Source of the DNA: Paracentrotus lividus
Lineage: Eukaryota; Echinodermata; Echinoidea; Camarodonta; Echinidae
Length of the DNA: 64,000 nucleotides
Direction of reading: 5' to 3'
Assembly: GCA_940671915.1 (NCBI GenBank)
Contig: CALNVZ010003433.1
Location: forward strand, 47,949,332 to 48,013,331
Under the pieces are notes generated by a model, which saw nothing but the letters and a program-made list of their open reading frames with translations, did not search any database and had not been told where the DNA came from. The first letter of the stretch is position 1; every line of letters begins with the position of its first letter. Made by a program: the position numbers and the translations under genes. Below are positions 13,412-26,200 of the stretch, piece by piece.

Positions 13412-14313
13412 TCTATTTATATATTACTAGTATTATTGTCATTATCATAATCATTATTATCATTATCATTATCATTATTAAGCCTTATTCTAGTATCCTT
13501 GCAATCATTGAGTCCAAGCTCATTAATAATTTCATCTAACCTCTCTCTCTCTCTTCTCATTCTGAGAGTATTATCATTATTATCATTATCATTATTAACA
13601 TTATCATTAACCTGTTGGAGACGAGCTGATTTGGCTGTAACACACGTTTCCCATAGACCTCAGCCCGAATATATTCGGGCTCAGTCCTCAACGGGTTAAT
13701 ATTACAGATACTCACTCTAGTGTCCTTGCAATCATTGAGTCCAAGCTCGTTGATGATTTCATCCACCCTCTCTCTCTTTTCTTTCTTAGAGATCTTAGAG
13801 GAGAGACGGAGCGCTGCGGAGAAGGCTAGATTCTCTCTGACGGTCAGCGTTCCCATGACGACATCATCCTACAATACACAAATAGAACATGTCCGGTAAA
13901 AATTCAATAGAGTCAACAGCAGCAGTAAAACAATTACATGCTGAAGTTTTAAACTCGTGCCTTTGAAGTTTTTGTTCACCAAAGACAAATAATGATATTA
14001 TACCCAATGACCCTTGTAATAAGATGTCTGTAAAGCACTTAGAGATGTGGTCTATCTAACCATGGATATCCATATCCATGGTCTAACTATGTATTATAGT
14101 ATGTAAAATATGTATTTTAAAAGTTGTGTTACCATGGTATGAATGTGTATTGTATTCAGATGTTTATACATATTGCTTGTACAATTGTGTGTATTTTTGT
14201 ATTTTTTGTATACCATGTAAACCAACACAAATTACCACTATGTGGACAATAAAGATGAACTTATGAACTTATTAGGTGCTATATACATGTAAATCCAGAG
14301 TATTAATATTATC

Positions 14314-14378
<65 letters not shown>

Positions 14379-17194
14379 CATCATAGTGACATAATAATCA
14401 GCATTTTTTATGCTGTCACAAAATAAAGAAGAAAAAATATGGAGGAGAAGAAAAGGAGGAGGAAGGGATGAAAAGCTGGGGGCATTTCATCAAAGGACTT
14501 ATCGGACGTTTTATCCGACAAACTGTTATAAGCTACTGAAATGCTTGCATCTGATTGGCTGAGAGCAGATTTGTAGGATAAAACGTCCGACAAGTCCTTT
14601 GATGACCGGACATGATAGCGCAATCGGTTAGAGCACCCGTAAAAAGGTAGCCCACCTTGCTTTCATGAACGGGAGGTCGTGAGTTCGAAACCCGGCCGAG
14701 TCATACCAAAGACTTACAAAAATGGTACCTAAAGTTGCCTTTTTACAATACAAGGAGCTTAGGGGTAATAATAACATCATGCAGGGCCCGCTGGGAGAAC
14801 AGTTGTCAGAACTGAAGTGGCTACCCTGGGTAAATAAAACCATATTATTACTTTACGTTTAATTAAACTCATCTTGAAACAATGCATAAATTTCTTCCTG
14901 ATTGCTTATGGGGGAATAATAGGAATCCCTATTCTTTTGCATGTAAATGGTTCATGATAACTGAAGCTGGCAAATTAATGTAGAGTTTACATGCATTTGA
15001 ATATATTGTTAATCCACTGCAAAAACTATCACAAAAAAACAACAAACAAACAAACTGCAGTATATTTTTAGATAAGTATATTATTTCAAAAGAAGTAAAT
15101 CTTTTATTTTTGTCACTGATAAAATACCAATACCACGATTATGACCATATGACCCAATGTGAACTGTACCTGAACAACATATCCTGAGCAGCACTTGAAG
15201 TTTGTTGGGAGGTCGTTCCCATTAATCAAGACTTCTCCTCTAATGCCTCTCTTCTCCTTCCGGCCAGCCAGGATGTCTAGTAATCTACAAAAATAACAAT
15301 CCCATTGGAAAAAAATTATAATGATGATGGTGAGGAGGAGGAAGAGGAGGAGGAGGAGGAGGAGGAGGAGGAAAATAAGATATTGATGATGTTGTCTATA
15401 GGATGTTAATTAAAGGAGAGTCACCACCTTTGCACATTAAAGGTAGTGTCATCCTTTTGCAGGCAAAAAATATTACATTTCTAGTTTTTGAGAGGATATA
15501 GTAGTATATCAATGATTATATATTCCCACAACATGATTAAGCTCAAATGTGTATGTTTGTCATTATATTGTGATTAAATCAAAATTCATTCCTTTTTTTT
15601 TAAACCTCGAAAAATATACGCGAACCATTGACCGTTAGCGCAGAGAATAATGCACGCGGATGCGCCGTGTGTATATTGCTGTGTGTGGTCCGTGCTGCAC
15701 GCGCTGTAATATCAACGATGTTGATGGAGAGCTGGTCTAGATTGGTAGTCAGATTTTCGTTTCATATTACTGATTTAGGCAACCAATGACAGTAAGATTG
15801 AATAGACAGTATAGGTTGATCATATTCTAAAGTTATGCCAAGTTGCATTAGTTTTCGCAATTTGTGAAAAAGGATGACACTACCTTTAAAGGGCCTCTCA
15901 AGTGTTGAATACTGGTTGACGTACACCATCCACACGTACATCGTCTCCCATTCACCTATACACACAGACTAGCTGCATTAATTGTAAATGGGAGAAGACT
16001 TAGATGGTATCAACCAGTATTCAATACTTGCGTGGCCCTTTAAAGATAATCTTGAGTAGTCGTCATGAAAAGAACAATCAAAACATCAATTTCCATTCTT
16101 GATCATACCAGAATCTCAAGCATAGTGCTACAATGTAAATAATACACATCGAAGGAATTTGCAAAAAATTGCATAACTACTAAGAAAAGAGTAAAATAAG
16201 CATCAATCCAATGACGCGTCGGGCCGTCCAAGCAAATGGCGTGATTTTCATGCCATGTGGTACAAGTCATGTAAGTCTATGAATAAATCATGTGCCGGCA
16301 AATTAGCACCGGATCTGTGTGTGTGTGTTGTGCCATGACTTGTGGCGAGATAGCTGTCTAACGTTAGTCCCTATTTGACCGACTGTTCCGTTATTTTCTC
16401 AAATTTTATCTAAAATCCTTTACAGAACATGATTATATTTTGTGTAAAAGTATTTTCATGTAAATGGAACAACATGAGGATATATTTAACAGATTCATTC
16501 TAAATTATCTGAACTGCAATGGCTCAAGTTGGGCTTTAAGAGCCTATTTATATGAGAGTAGGGGGAAACCCTGGTGTAGTGGTGCACTTGCACCCCCCCC
16601 CCATCAGTTATATCTGGAGATGAGACCCGAGGGTCACAATGACTCAGTTTGCTTTTTATCTCTTAGAAAAAGTGGATGTCAAATAAATAACAATAATACT
16701 AAGAATAACGGTGGCCGGGTAATGATCTCTCTCATTGTCGTATCCGCTGTATTGGAAATTACTTTATGCCAATAATCTTTTACAACTATGAATTTCCTAG
16801 AAATTCCATACTGATTGGACATTAATCTTTTAATTTCTTTTTAATGACAGGATGAAGGTACCATCAAATCACTTTTAACTCCCCCTTTACGTCACTTAAC
16901 CTTAACCATTTGCTTCTTTTTGTCTTCTCTTGTTTTCGTCAACCTTGCACATTCTTCTTTTTTTTCCCCTTTTATTCTTGCTTCCTGTCTCTTTCTTCTT
17001 CTCATTCCCATCTTTCTCTCACTTTCACTCCTCCATCCCTCCTTCTACTAACTTTCCCCTTCCTCTTCTTTTGTCTATGCTGTTCCTTCTTTTTCTTCAT
17101 CTCCTACTCCACCACCTTCTTTTCCCTTCTTCTCCACAGCCTCCTTTCCCCTTATTTTGCTCGCTCTCTTCTTCTTCCTCTCTCTCTCTCTCTC

Positions 17195-17231
<37 letters not shown>

Positions 17232-20200
17232 CTCTCTTTAATCTCTCTCTCTCTCTTTGTCTCTCTCTATCTTTAATCTCTCTCTCTCTCTCTCTTTGTC
17301 TCTCTCTATCTTTAATCTCTCTCTCTCTCTCTCTCTTTGTCCCTCTCTATCTTTAATCTCTCTCTCTCTATCTCTTTAATCTCTCTCTCTCTCTCTCTCT
17401 CTCTCAATTGTCTTTCATCTCTTTCTTCAGCCTATCTTTTCCCCCCATAGTTTCCCCTTTCCTCTTCTTTCGTCTTCGCTTTTTTTTTCTCTTGTTGTTG
17501 TCTTCTCCTCCTCTTTTACTGCCTCCTTTTCTTTCATTTCTTCTTGATCCTCCTTCAATCTTGAATATTCTTGCAGGTCTGTATTAAACCTCCTGTGCAG
17601 TAACACCACTAAGTATCAACATTTCCATTGAAATAAATCATAATATAGATATATTGACTGCTTTGAGGGACATGGTCGTTTCTAGACTTCTCAAGGGAAT
17701 CTCCGCATCTGCTATAACCCAAGACCGCAGGTCGCGGGTTATGGCAGCAGGGTTCCCACAGAAATTTAAAAACAGAATTCCATGACTTTTCCATGACTTT
17801 TCCATGACTAAATTGCTGCTTTCCATGACTTCCTTTCTGGCGCGGTTTCCAAAATGAGACACGTTAAGATGGCCTCCACCTCCCCCTCAGAGCCATCCGT
17901 TCCAACCACGTTCTTACTCATGACATACAACATCTATTATCATTAGCATATGGGCTGTTGCTGCCCAGGGTACCATTTTCGTTTCACCAACACCCAAAAT
18001 TCAAAATTATCTTGAACACAAACTCATGTAATTTTCTTGAACTGACAGATTTCCTCGAACTAAACACAACACAAAAAGAAAGTTCCCCCTATTTCAAATA
18101 TCAATAATTTTTAAAATAGGAAGAGTTTAAAAAAATCTAATTATATAATGTCCATGTAGGGAACTTAATTAGCTACCATGGGAGCGAATATTAGGAAAAA
18201 TCATGGAGTCATGCTTCAGTGAGCAATTGTCATTTTTTGAAGTTCACAAGCCTAAAATCACAACTTTGAATTCAATGATATCGGACCAATTTTTAAATTT
18301 TAAACATTTCACGAATCAGAATGTACACAAAATGTGCTTCTAAACATACGGAAAGGATATTTATCTTTGCGCAATTTTACGGTTGAGTGAGCATGCAGCA
18401 AAAAATGCCTAAACTGCGATTTTTACTTCTTTTCCATTGTAAAATTGTTCAAATGTGATGGGATTCATTTCTAGGAAGAGTGTTTTTAACTTTTGCAAAA
18501 AATCTAAATCAATTCACGGCTGAATGAACACCATGTCATTGTGAAAAACACTAAGTAAGGATTCTTTCCATTTTGTACACTAAAAATCATGTGGATATCT
18601 GTTTTTGTATTATTTTTATGACAGGTGCACGTGTGTACATGATCAAATTGCATTTATTTAAAAATTCATGCTTCTGTAAGCATGTGGCTCTGGAAAAGCT
18701 TTTTTTATTATTATTACAGACCAAATTAAATTGCTTACTTTGCTTAACCATAACAATTCGCTTAAAAGTATTCATTTGATTTCATTTTCGCAAAAATCCC
18801 GAAATTGTTATGCTTCAAGAATTAACTCACAGTATAACAACAAAAAAAATTACAATGAAAATGGACAATACATGTGGTCATATTCAAACGTGAGTGACAC
18901 GACATTTGGACTGATAGAAGGGCGCATATCTTTGCACTTGTAGGTTATGAATGGATCATGACTACCATATTATGTATACTGTAGGAGTGGCATGTGTCAT
19001 TACCAGTTGGATTTGAATTTTACAATTGGTCCTGGAAGTTATGATTAAAAAACAGTGCGTGAGTGACACGACAGAAAAAAGACATGGGTTTCTGACCATC
19101 ATTGGTTATGGTTGGATTTGTGCTCAGGTAGATCTCTAAGGGTACCATAGGTGCTGGTATATGTGTATGAATAGTGTACCTCTCCGACATTTATTATGTT
19201 TATCAATCATTCTCTCTCTGTGGAAAATGGTCCACCTCTATGTGTCGTGAGTGACACGACATCGAAAATGTGAGTGACACGACCAGTGCCTTAAATTCAA
19301 CATTTCAAGTAAATAACTAAATCCAAATTACCTGTATTTATATACCATGTTAGAGTAGTCTATGAAAATTACTTTAAGTAAAAAAAATCTTACAAAAGTG
19401 ATTAGTTATAAGAATAAGAGGCATTTAAAGCACCATAGTCCCATACGTGCAAATTCCTGTTTGCTCAATTATTCAGCGTAAGAAAACTAGATCACATAAT
19501 GTTTGAACTTAAATAATTGTTTGTATTGTAAAGAAGCCTTTGTGTTGATTTCAGATCCTAATTTGCATTTTCAAAGGCACAGCGCCACATTGAAATTTCA
19601 GCTAAATGTCCCACTTAGTCTGAATATGACCATGTATTTGACTTATGTTCATTATTGATTTCCTCACATTGACTTTATGTATAGAGTTTGAACAAAAAGT
19701 GAACAAATGTAAAATATTTCCCATTTTCATTGCCAATTTTTGTTTGTTATACACTCACTGTGAAATTTTACGCAAATGTCCTTTCAGTATGTTTGGAAGC
19801 ATGTTTTGCGTACATTCTGATGCGTGAAATGTTTAAAATCTAAAAACTGGTCGGCTATCATAGAATCAAAGTTGTGATTTTAGGCTTGTGAACTTCAAAA
19901 ATTGACATTTTTGCATTCAACTATTGCTCATTGAAGCACGACTTCATGATATTTCCTAAAATGCGCTCCCATGGTAGCTATAATTAAATTCCCTACATGG
20001 ACAAATGATAAGATTTTTTCAACTCCTCCTATTTAAAAAATTGCTATTTGAAATAGGGGGAACTTTCTTTTTGTGTTGTATTTATTTCCAAATTTTCAAA
20101 ACACAGCATGCAGATCTTGTCACAAAAGTGAACTATATAATATATGTAAATGTCAATACATTTTTCAGTTAGGATCCTGAATTCACAGTTGCTACAAAAC

Positions 20201-23200
20201 TTCCACATAAAAGTCATGGAATTTTGTTTTCAAATTTCTGTGGGAACCCTGAATTACATGTATATGAAGACGAAACACTTTACATACGACACACATGAGC
20301 CAATTGTTACAAAAGAGTGACATTTCAGTTTTACAATAAGGTGACATGAAAAAAAAAAGGGCTAACAAAGACATCCTCATCCTAAATTCTCAACATAGTG
20401 CTGCATTTCACTCTACATTACAAAAACTGAGGGCATTTGTGATACAATTTGAGGACACCAGCTAAATTAACAACTGTAATTCTGTCTATGGTCCAAAAAT
20501 CATAAGGATATCTTGAAAATTGGACATTTGATGCCTATTTTGATATTTCATTAAACTTTATTTTACAAGTAACTTTTCCGGAGAGGACACATTAATTGAC
20601 ACCAAAACAGCAATTGAAACATCTTGTGTAACCATTTTGGTAGTGATTGATCAGTTGTGACTGGATATGTATATGTGAAATTAAATCTGAAATTATCTGA
20701 TGTGATGATGATATGGAAAATAATAAAATTCTATTCAATTCAATTCAATGTCAACTAATTGCCATGAATGTTGAGTAAAATTGTACAAAACTTGAAATTT
20801 AAATTCTCTGAAAACAACTAAACAAGCAAAACTGGTGACAAAATGTGACATATGAAAAATATATTGACTGATCGGCATCTTATATGGTCATATTCAAACG
20901 TGAGTGACACGACATTTGGATTGATAGAAGGGCGCATATCTTTACACTTGTAGGTTATGAATGGATCATGACTACCATATTATGTATAATGCAGGAGTGG
21001 CATGTGTCATTACCAGTTGGATTTGAATTTTACAATTGGTCCTCGAAATTGTGATTAAAAAGCAGTGCGTGAGTGACACGACAGAACAAAGACATGGGTT
21101 TCTGACCATCATTGGTTATGGTTGGATTTGTGCCCAAGTAGATCTCTAAGGGTACCATAAGTGCTGGTATATGTATATGAATAGTGTACCTATCTCATAT
21201 TTATTGTGTTTATCAATCATTCCCTCTCTGTGGAAAATGGTTCACCTCTATGGCCCATTATGAGTTTGTATGCGTCGCAAGTTCGTAAAATCTATTGTGC
21301 GGTGAACTGCGATCCTTTTGTCTGATGCGAGTCACACAATAGAGTTGTACAAGATTGCGACGCATACAAACTTAATCTTCATCGCAGAATATGGGCCTAT
21401 GTGTCGTGAGTGACACGACATCCAAAATGTGAGTGACACGAAGAGTGCCTTAAATTCAACATTTCAAGTAAAAAGCTAAATCCAAATTACCTGTATTTAT
21501 ATGCCATGATAGAGTAGTCCATGAAAATTGCTTTAAGCAAAAAAAATCTGACAAAAGTGATTGGTATTAAGAATAAGAGGCATTTAAAGCACCATAGTCC
21601 CATACATGCAAATTCCTGTTTGCTCAATTATTCAGCGTAAGAAAACTGGATCACATAATGTTTGAACTTAAATAATTGCTTGTATTGTAAAGAAGCCTCT
21701 GTGTTGATTTCAGATCCTAATTTGCATTTTCAAAGGCACAGCGCCACCTTAAAATTTCAGCTAAATGTCCCACTTAGTCTGAATATGACCATATATAATA
21801 TCATTGCAAATAGATGAAATTTGCCGTAGTCTGGTTGTCTGAATTGAATGTCAGGAGTGATCAATTTATTCATGTCCATGAGTATTTTGAGTGAGGAATG
21901 TGGATTGTGGCTGTGTTATATTTAGAAAAACCTTTATTAAATATTATTTTAACCTCACTAGTCCTAACACTAAGTACCCCAGGGAACAATTCATGATCAG
22001 AGCAGTAGGTACTGGCAACTAACACTGCAATTATAGTGAAAGTGTAAATCACAAAACTGGGGAAAATGGAAATCATGAACACCAATTATAATAGCAGAGT
22101 ATGATCGAAGAGTATGAGAGTTGCGAGACACGACAAACTGGAAAGCTGCCATAGCCAAGAGGTAAAGGCAATTCCATGACTTTTCCATGACCAAAATCCC
22201 CTTTCCATGACTTTTCACAAATTTTCCAAATTCCCTGACTTTTCCCTGACTTTCCATGACCACAAAATTTTCAAGGATTTTCCAGGATTTTCCATGACCG
22301 TGGGAACCCTGTGGCAGATTCGGAGATTCCCGAGAGCAGTCTAGAAACGACCATGTCCCGAAAATAAAAGCAGTCAATATATATTTTATATACCGAATCT
22401 AAAAACAACAAACATGGTCTAATTTTGACCTAGAACCAAGTCTAAGTGAAGTCTACGATCTAGATTCTAAAATAGGCCTAACGTTAGATCTAGACTAGCC
22501 TAGAGTCTTAGAGAGTCATGAAAGTTAAGTCAGTTCGAGCCTCTGGCTCTGCAGGCCACAATGCATGCTCACCACATGCACAGGCAACACATTTGCATTC
22601 TACTTACAACTAACTGCAAACTGCCGAGGAAGCAGGCCCTCCAGATTAACCTCTAAATCGCTTGTTTAGATCAACATCGTCATCGGAATTCAGGCTTAAC
22701 GCTCAACTAGAAATCTGGGATCTGTTCTAGCGCTTGCGCGACGAAAGAATTTGTCTACGCTGCGCGCACGCGCGTTGACGCACAAGCAGCGGAGTTGTCT
22801 AAAATTATCGACCAAATCGCGCTGCAAATTATGGTATCTGAAATAAAGCGCATGCGCAGCAGCCTTGCATGTAAACAAATGGGGATCGCACTATGCCCAT
22901 GGGCAAAAAGTACTGTAAAAATGTTCTATTGACCGGTAAAACCGGGAAAAATGTCTATGGCGGCCATAGGTCAGATTATGACTGCACTTTCAACCAATCA
23001 GAAGACAGGATTATTAAAGATTCTTAAAATGAGGTATATAATTCATAATATTGCTTGGATTTTGATCTTTCAATTAATTTGATCACAAGATGCAGGTACC
23101 ATCAAATCACATTTCATTTCAATCTCCCGGCCATTAATATTCACCTTGCCTTTAACTATCTCAGGATTCAATAACATTTGTTCCGGTGACGATTGCTCTG

Positions 23201-26200
23201 CTGTCAATCCTGAATACTAATCAAATGACTATAACCTTAACCCAGAACTAACCCTAACCCTTGATCTAACAAGAAACTTTATAGTAAACCTACATTGTTT
23301 AGCCCTTATACCCTAAAGCCCATCAAATCATTTCCTCTCGGTGTTGCATAAACCATTGAGTTCAATGATCAAAACTCATGATTTAAGAAAATTGAGTATG
23401 CCATAATTATCCTGAAATCAATCCTTTTACCTTTTTCTTTTTGTTTTCTTCTTCTCATTCATTTGTTCCTTCATTTTCACCTTCTTCATCTCTTTGTAAC
23501 CATTTTTTGTTAACTTCTTGATTTATGTACACAGGCCTTGAGCACTCTGCAGAGTGGATTTGGCACATTATACAATCACATGATTATTGTTACATGTATT
23601 TCATGTCATCCTCTTTTTTCACCACCACCTCCTTCTCCTCCTTCTTCTCCTTCTCCTTCTCCTTCTCCTTCTCCTCCTCCTCTCCTCTCAACTCCTCGGT
23701 ACTGCAATCGGGTCTACACCATCTTCCTATCTGTCCTCCTCCTGCGCCTCACCCTCCTAACTTGCCTTCTCCTTCTCCTTCCTTCTTCTCCTTCTACCTC
23801 CTTCTCTCCTTCTCCTTCTCTTCTCCTTCTCCTTCTACTTCCTCTCTCTCCTTCTTCTCTTCTTCTTCTTCTTCTCCTTCTTCTCCTTCTCCTTCTCCTT
23901 CTCCTTCTCCTCTCCTCTTCTTCTTCTCTTCCTTCTTCTCTTTCTCTTCTCCTTCTCCTCCTTCTTCTCTTCTCTTCTTCTTCTTCTTCCTTCTTCTCCT
24001 TCTCCTTCTCCTCTTCTCCTTCTTCTTTCTCCTTCTCCTTCTCCTCCTTCTTCTTTCTTCTCACTTCTTCCTTCTTCTATCCTCTTCTCCTTCTCCTTCT
24101 CCTTCTCCTTCTTCTTCTTCTCCCTTCTTCTTCTTCTTCTCCTCTCCTCCTTCTCTCCCTTCTTCTTCTTCTTCTTCTCCTTCTCCTTCTCCTTCTCCTT
24201 CTTCTTCTTCTTCTTCTTCTTCTTCTCCTTCTCCTTCTCCTTCTTCTTCTCCTTCTCCTTCTTCTTCTCCTTCTCCTCCTTCTTCTTCTTCTTCTCCTTC
24301 TCCTTCTTCTTTTCATATTCCTACATCACATCCTAACATGAAACCAAATTCACATTTTGCAAGATTTCAAAAAGCATATACGGCCGTGTGTTCTAAGTTC
24401 GCCGCCTTTTGCGTTACATGCCGATTTGACTACAAACGAAACCATTTTCACTTCAAAGACCTGTATCTCGAAAAGTATACACCCTACTATATCAAAACTA
24501 TACATTTTCTGAAAGGAAATTCATCAAGGAATCTAAATCTGCATTGAAAAATTATACCAGGTGCAAGATAAAAAAGTTGTTCTGAAAAATTTCAGGAAAT
24601 TTAGATTTTTTTATTAATTTTCATTTTTTTTATCAAGTCCTCTATTATCAGCCAAATAATTATGACATTATTATATTATGATAGAGAATATTCATACCTT
24701 TCAAATGAGGTATAATTCATTATGGTTTACAATTTTAGAATGAAAAATATAAAGATCTAAAATTTAGCCCCGAAAATATAGATGTTTTCCAATTCAAGAG
24801 GGGGTTGAGTCCTGCCAAGTACTGTTGCACCATCAAACATATTGTTTAAGTGATATGATGGTATAAAGCAGTTTATAAGCTTCAATTTGGTGCAAAATTT
24901 ACAAAAATAGGCTAAAATTTGGCAGAGATATCGCAGTTTCCCCAACGGTACTGCAATATCTCTCATTCCTAATGACTTTGTACAGGAGGCATTGCTTTTT
25001 TAAGTCAAATAATGATTGTTGGGTCTTCCTGAGTGCTATTGTGACATCAAACCTATTGTTCAGTGATTTGATGGTATAAAGCAGTTTACAAGCTTTAGTT
25101 TGGTACCAAATTTACAGTCTTAAGCCAAAACTTGGCAGAGAAATTCAAGTTTTCCCCAAATCAAACACAAAATGTGAAATTTCCCATTGACTTTGTACAG
25201 GCGGCACCACCCCTACTGTCCTAAACTTAAACCATTGTAACTCCACCAGAATGTGACCTAGAACAATGAAACTTCACAAGGAGCTAGCACAGTAACATAG
25301 CTTCAAAATGAGATCAAATATGTAACATGAACTTTCTCACTTTGGAAAATATCAACAAATTAATGCTGAAAATAGCAAAAAGCGTAACAGCACCACCCTA
25401 CTTGGGTGGCGAGTTCATAACACATGACCATATCTGAAATAAACTTTTCTTTTTCATTGATATCTAAATAACACAATGCATGCCATGGTATCAGCTGCAC
25501 ATGTACATGTATGTATCCAAGCTCGTAAAACCACTTTGAATTTTACATAAACGTTATGATGAAATTAAGATTCTATTTTGTTAAAAAAACAAACAACAAC
25601 ATAACTTTACAGATAAAGCATAAAGGATTAAATCTACTCAGCAAAACAAGTATTAACTATTAAACCAATGTAATATATCTACATCACGTTGTATCATGTT
25701 CTGGGCCCAGTAAACATTTAGCATACTTGTCCAATCCCCTTTTCAAAATGCACAGAAAATAGTGATATCCATCGCAATTCAATGAAATTCATTTCATGGG
25801 TTTATTGATACTTTCATCATGGTGAAATTGGCATATGGCAAAAATGTTTACAAATATCATTTCAAAAGATATAAGATAAGATAATCGACCCCCTCTCAGG
25901 GTATGAGGGTACAAACAAAGAAGCATATTTACAAATTATATACATACATAATAAATGCGATCACGACAGTTGGTAAAACAATGAGCTTACTGAATACAAA
26001 GTAAATACAAAATATATAATGTAATGTACATGTACATTATCATAAACAGCATATACATGTAAATATAATATGAATCATAAAGACTAAATAAGCAAACAAC
26101 AAATACATGTACAACACTTTCAATATATGTTTTTTGTGACTTACTTAAATTTTTTTTGTAAGTTTGTTTAAAAGAACATTTTACAAGACCAGCCTGTCTG

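Larger units (their letters stand above)
17748..22311. mobile_element. 4.56-kb composite element with CAGGGTTCCC ends and 6-bp TSD
   Basis: It starts CAGGGTTCCCACAG and ends CCGTGGGAACCCTG, flanked on both sides by TGGCAG (17742-17747, 22312-22317). Subterminal words TTCCATGACTTTTCC recur at both ends. A third GGGAACCCTG end occurs at 20251, so 17748-20251 may be one complete element joined to part of another. CAGGG-type ends suggest the hAT superfamily. The 6-bp duplication would be one of its minority lengths, so the class is an inference. No transposase frame was seen. Confidence 0.75.
17649..22382. mobile_element. Small MITE split by a 4.56-kb composite insertion
   Basis: Outer ends ATTGACTGCTTTGAGGGACA (left) and TGTCCCGAAAATAAAAGCAGT (right) are complementary, continuing through GGTCGTTTCTAGACT and GGAATCTCCG. 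Taking out 17748-22311 and one copy of TGGCAG leaves a ~170-base palindromic MITE with a central hairpin (ATAACCC..GGGTTAT). Confidence 0.85.

Noticed and set aside
13557..13856. Using the internal MGTLTVREN methionine as a gene start
   Set aside because: The exon continues upstream to a proper acceptor and joins exon 4 in phase; the methionine is internal.
14616..14692. Functional tRNA gene
   Set aside because: It is the head of a SINE whose body recurs at 8955-9108.
22690..22880. CpG-rich promoter of another gene
   Set aside because: Short, with no start codon in good context and no downstream exon on either strand.
23525..24547. Plus-strand frames of 340 and 267 residues
   Set aside because: They consist almost only of S, L, F and P from CTT/CTC repeats. 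There is no normal codon use or domain.
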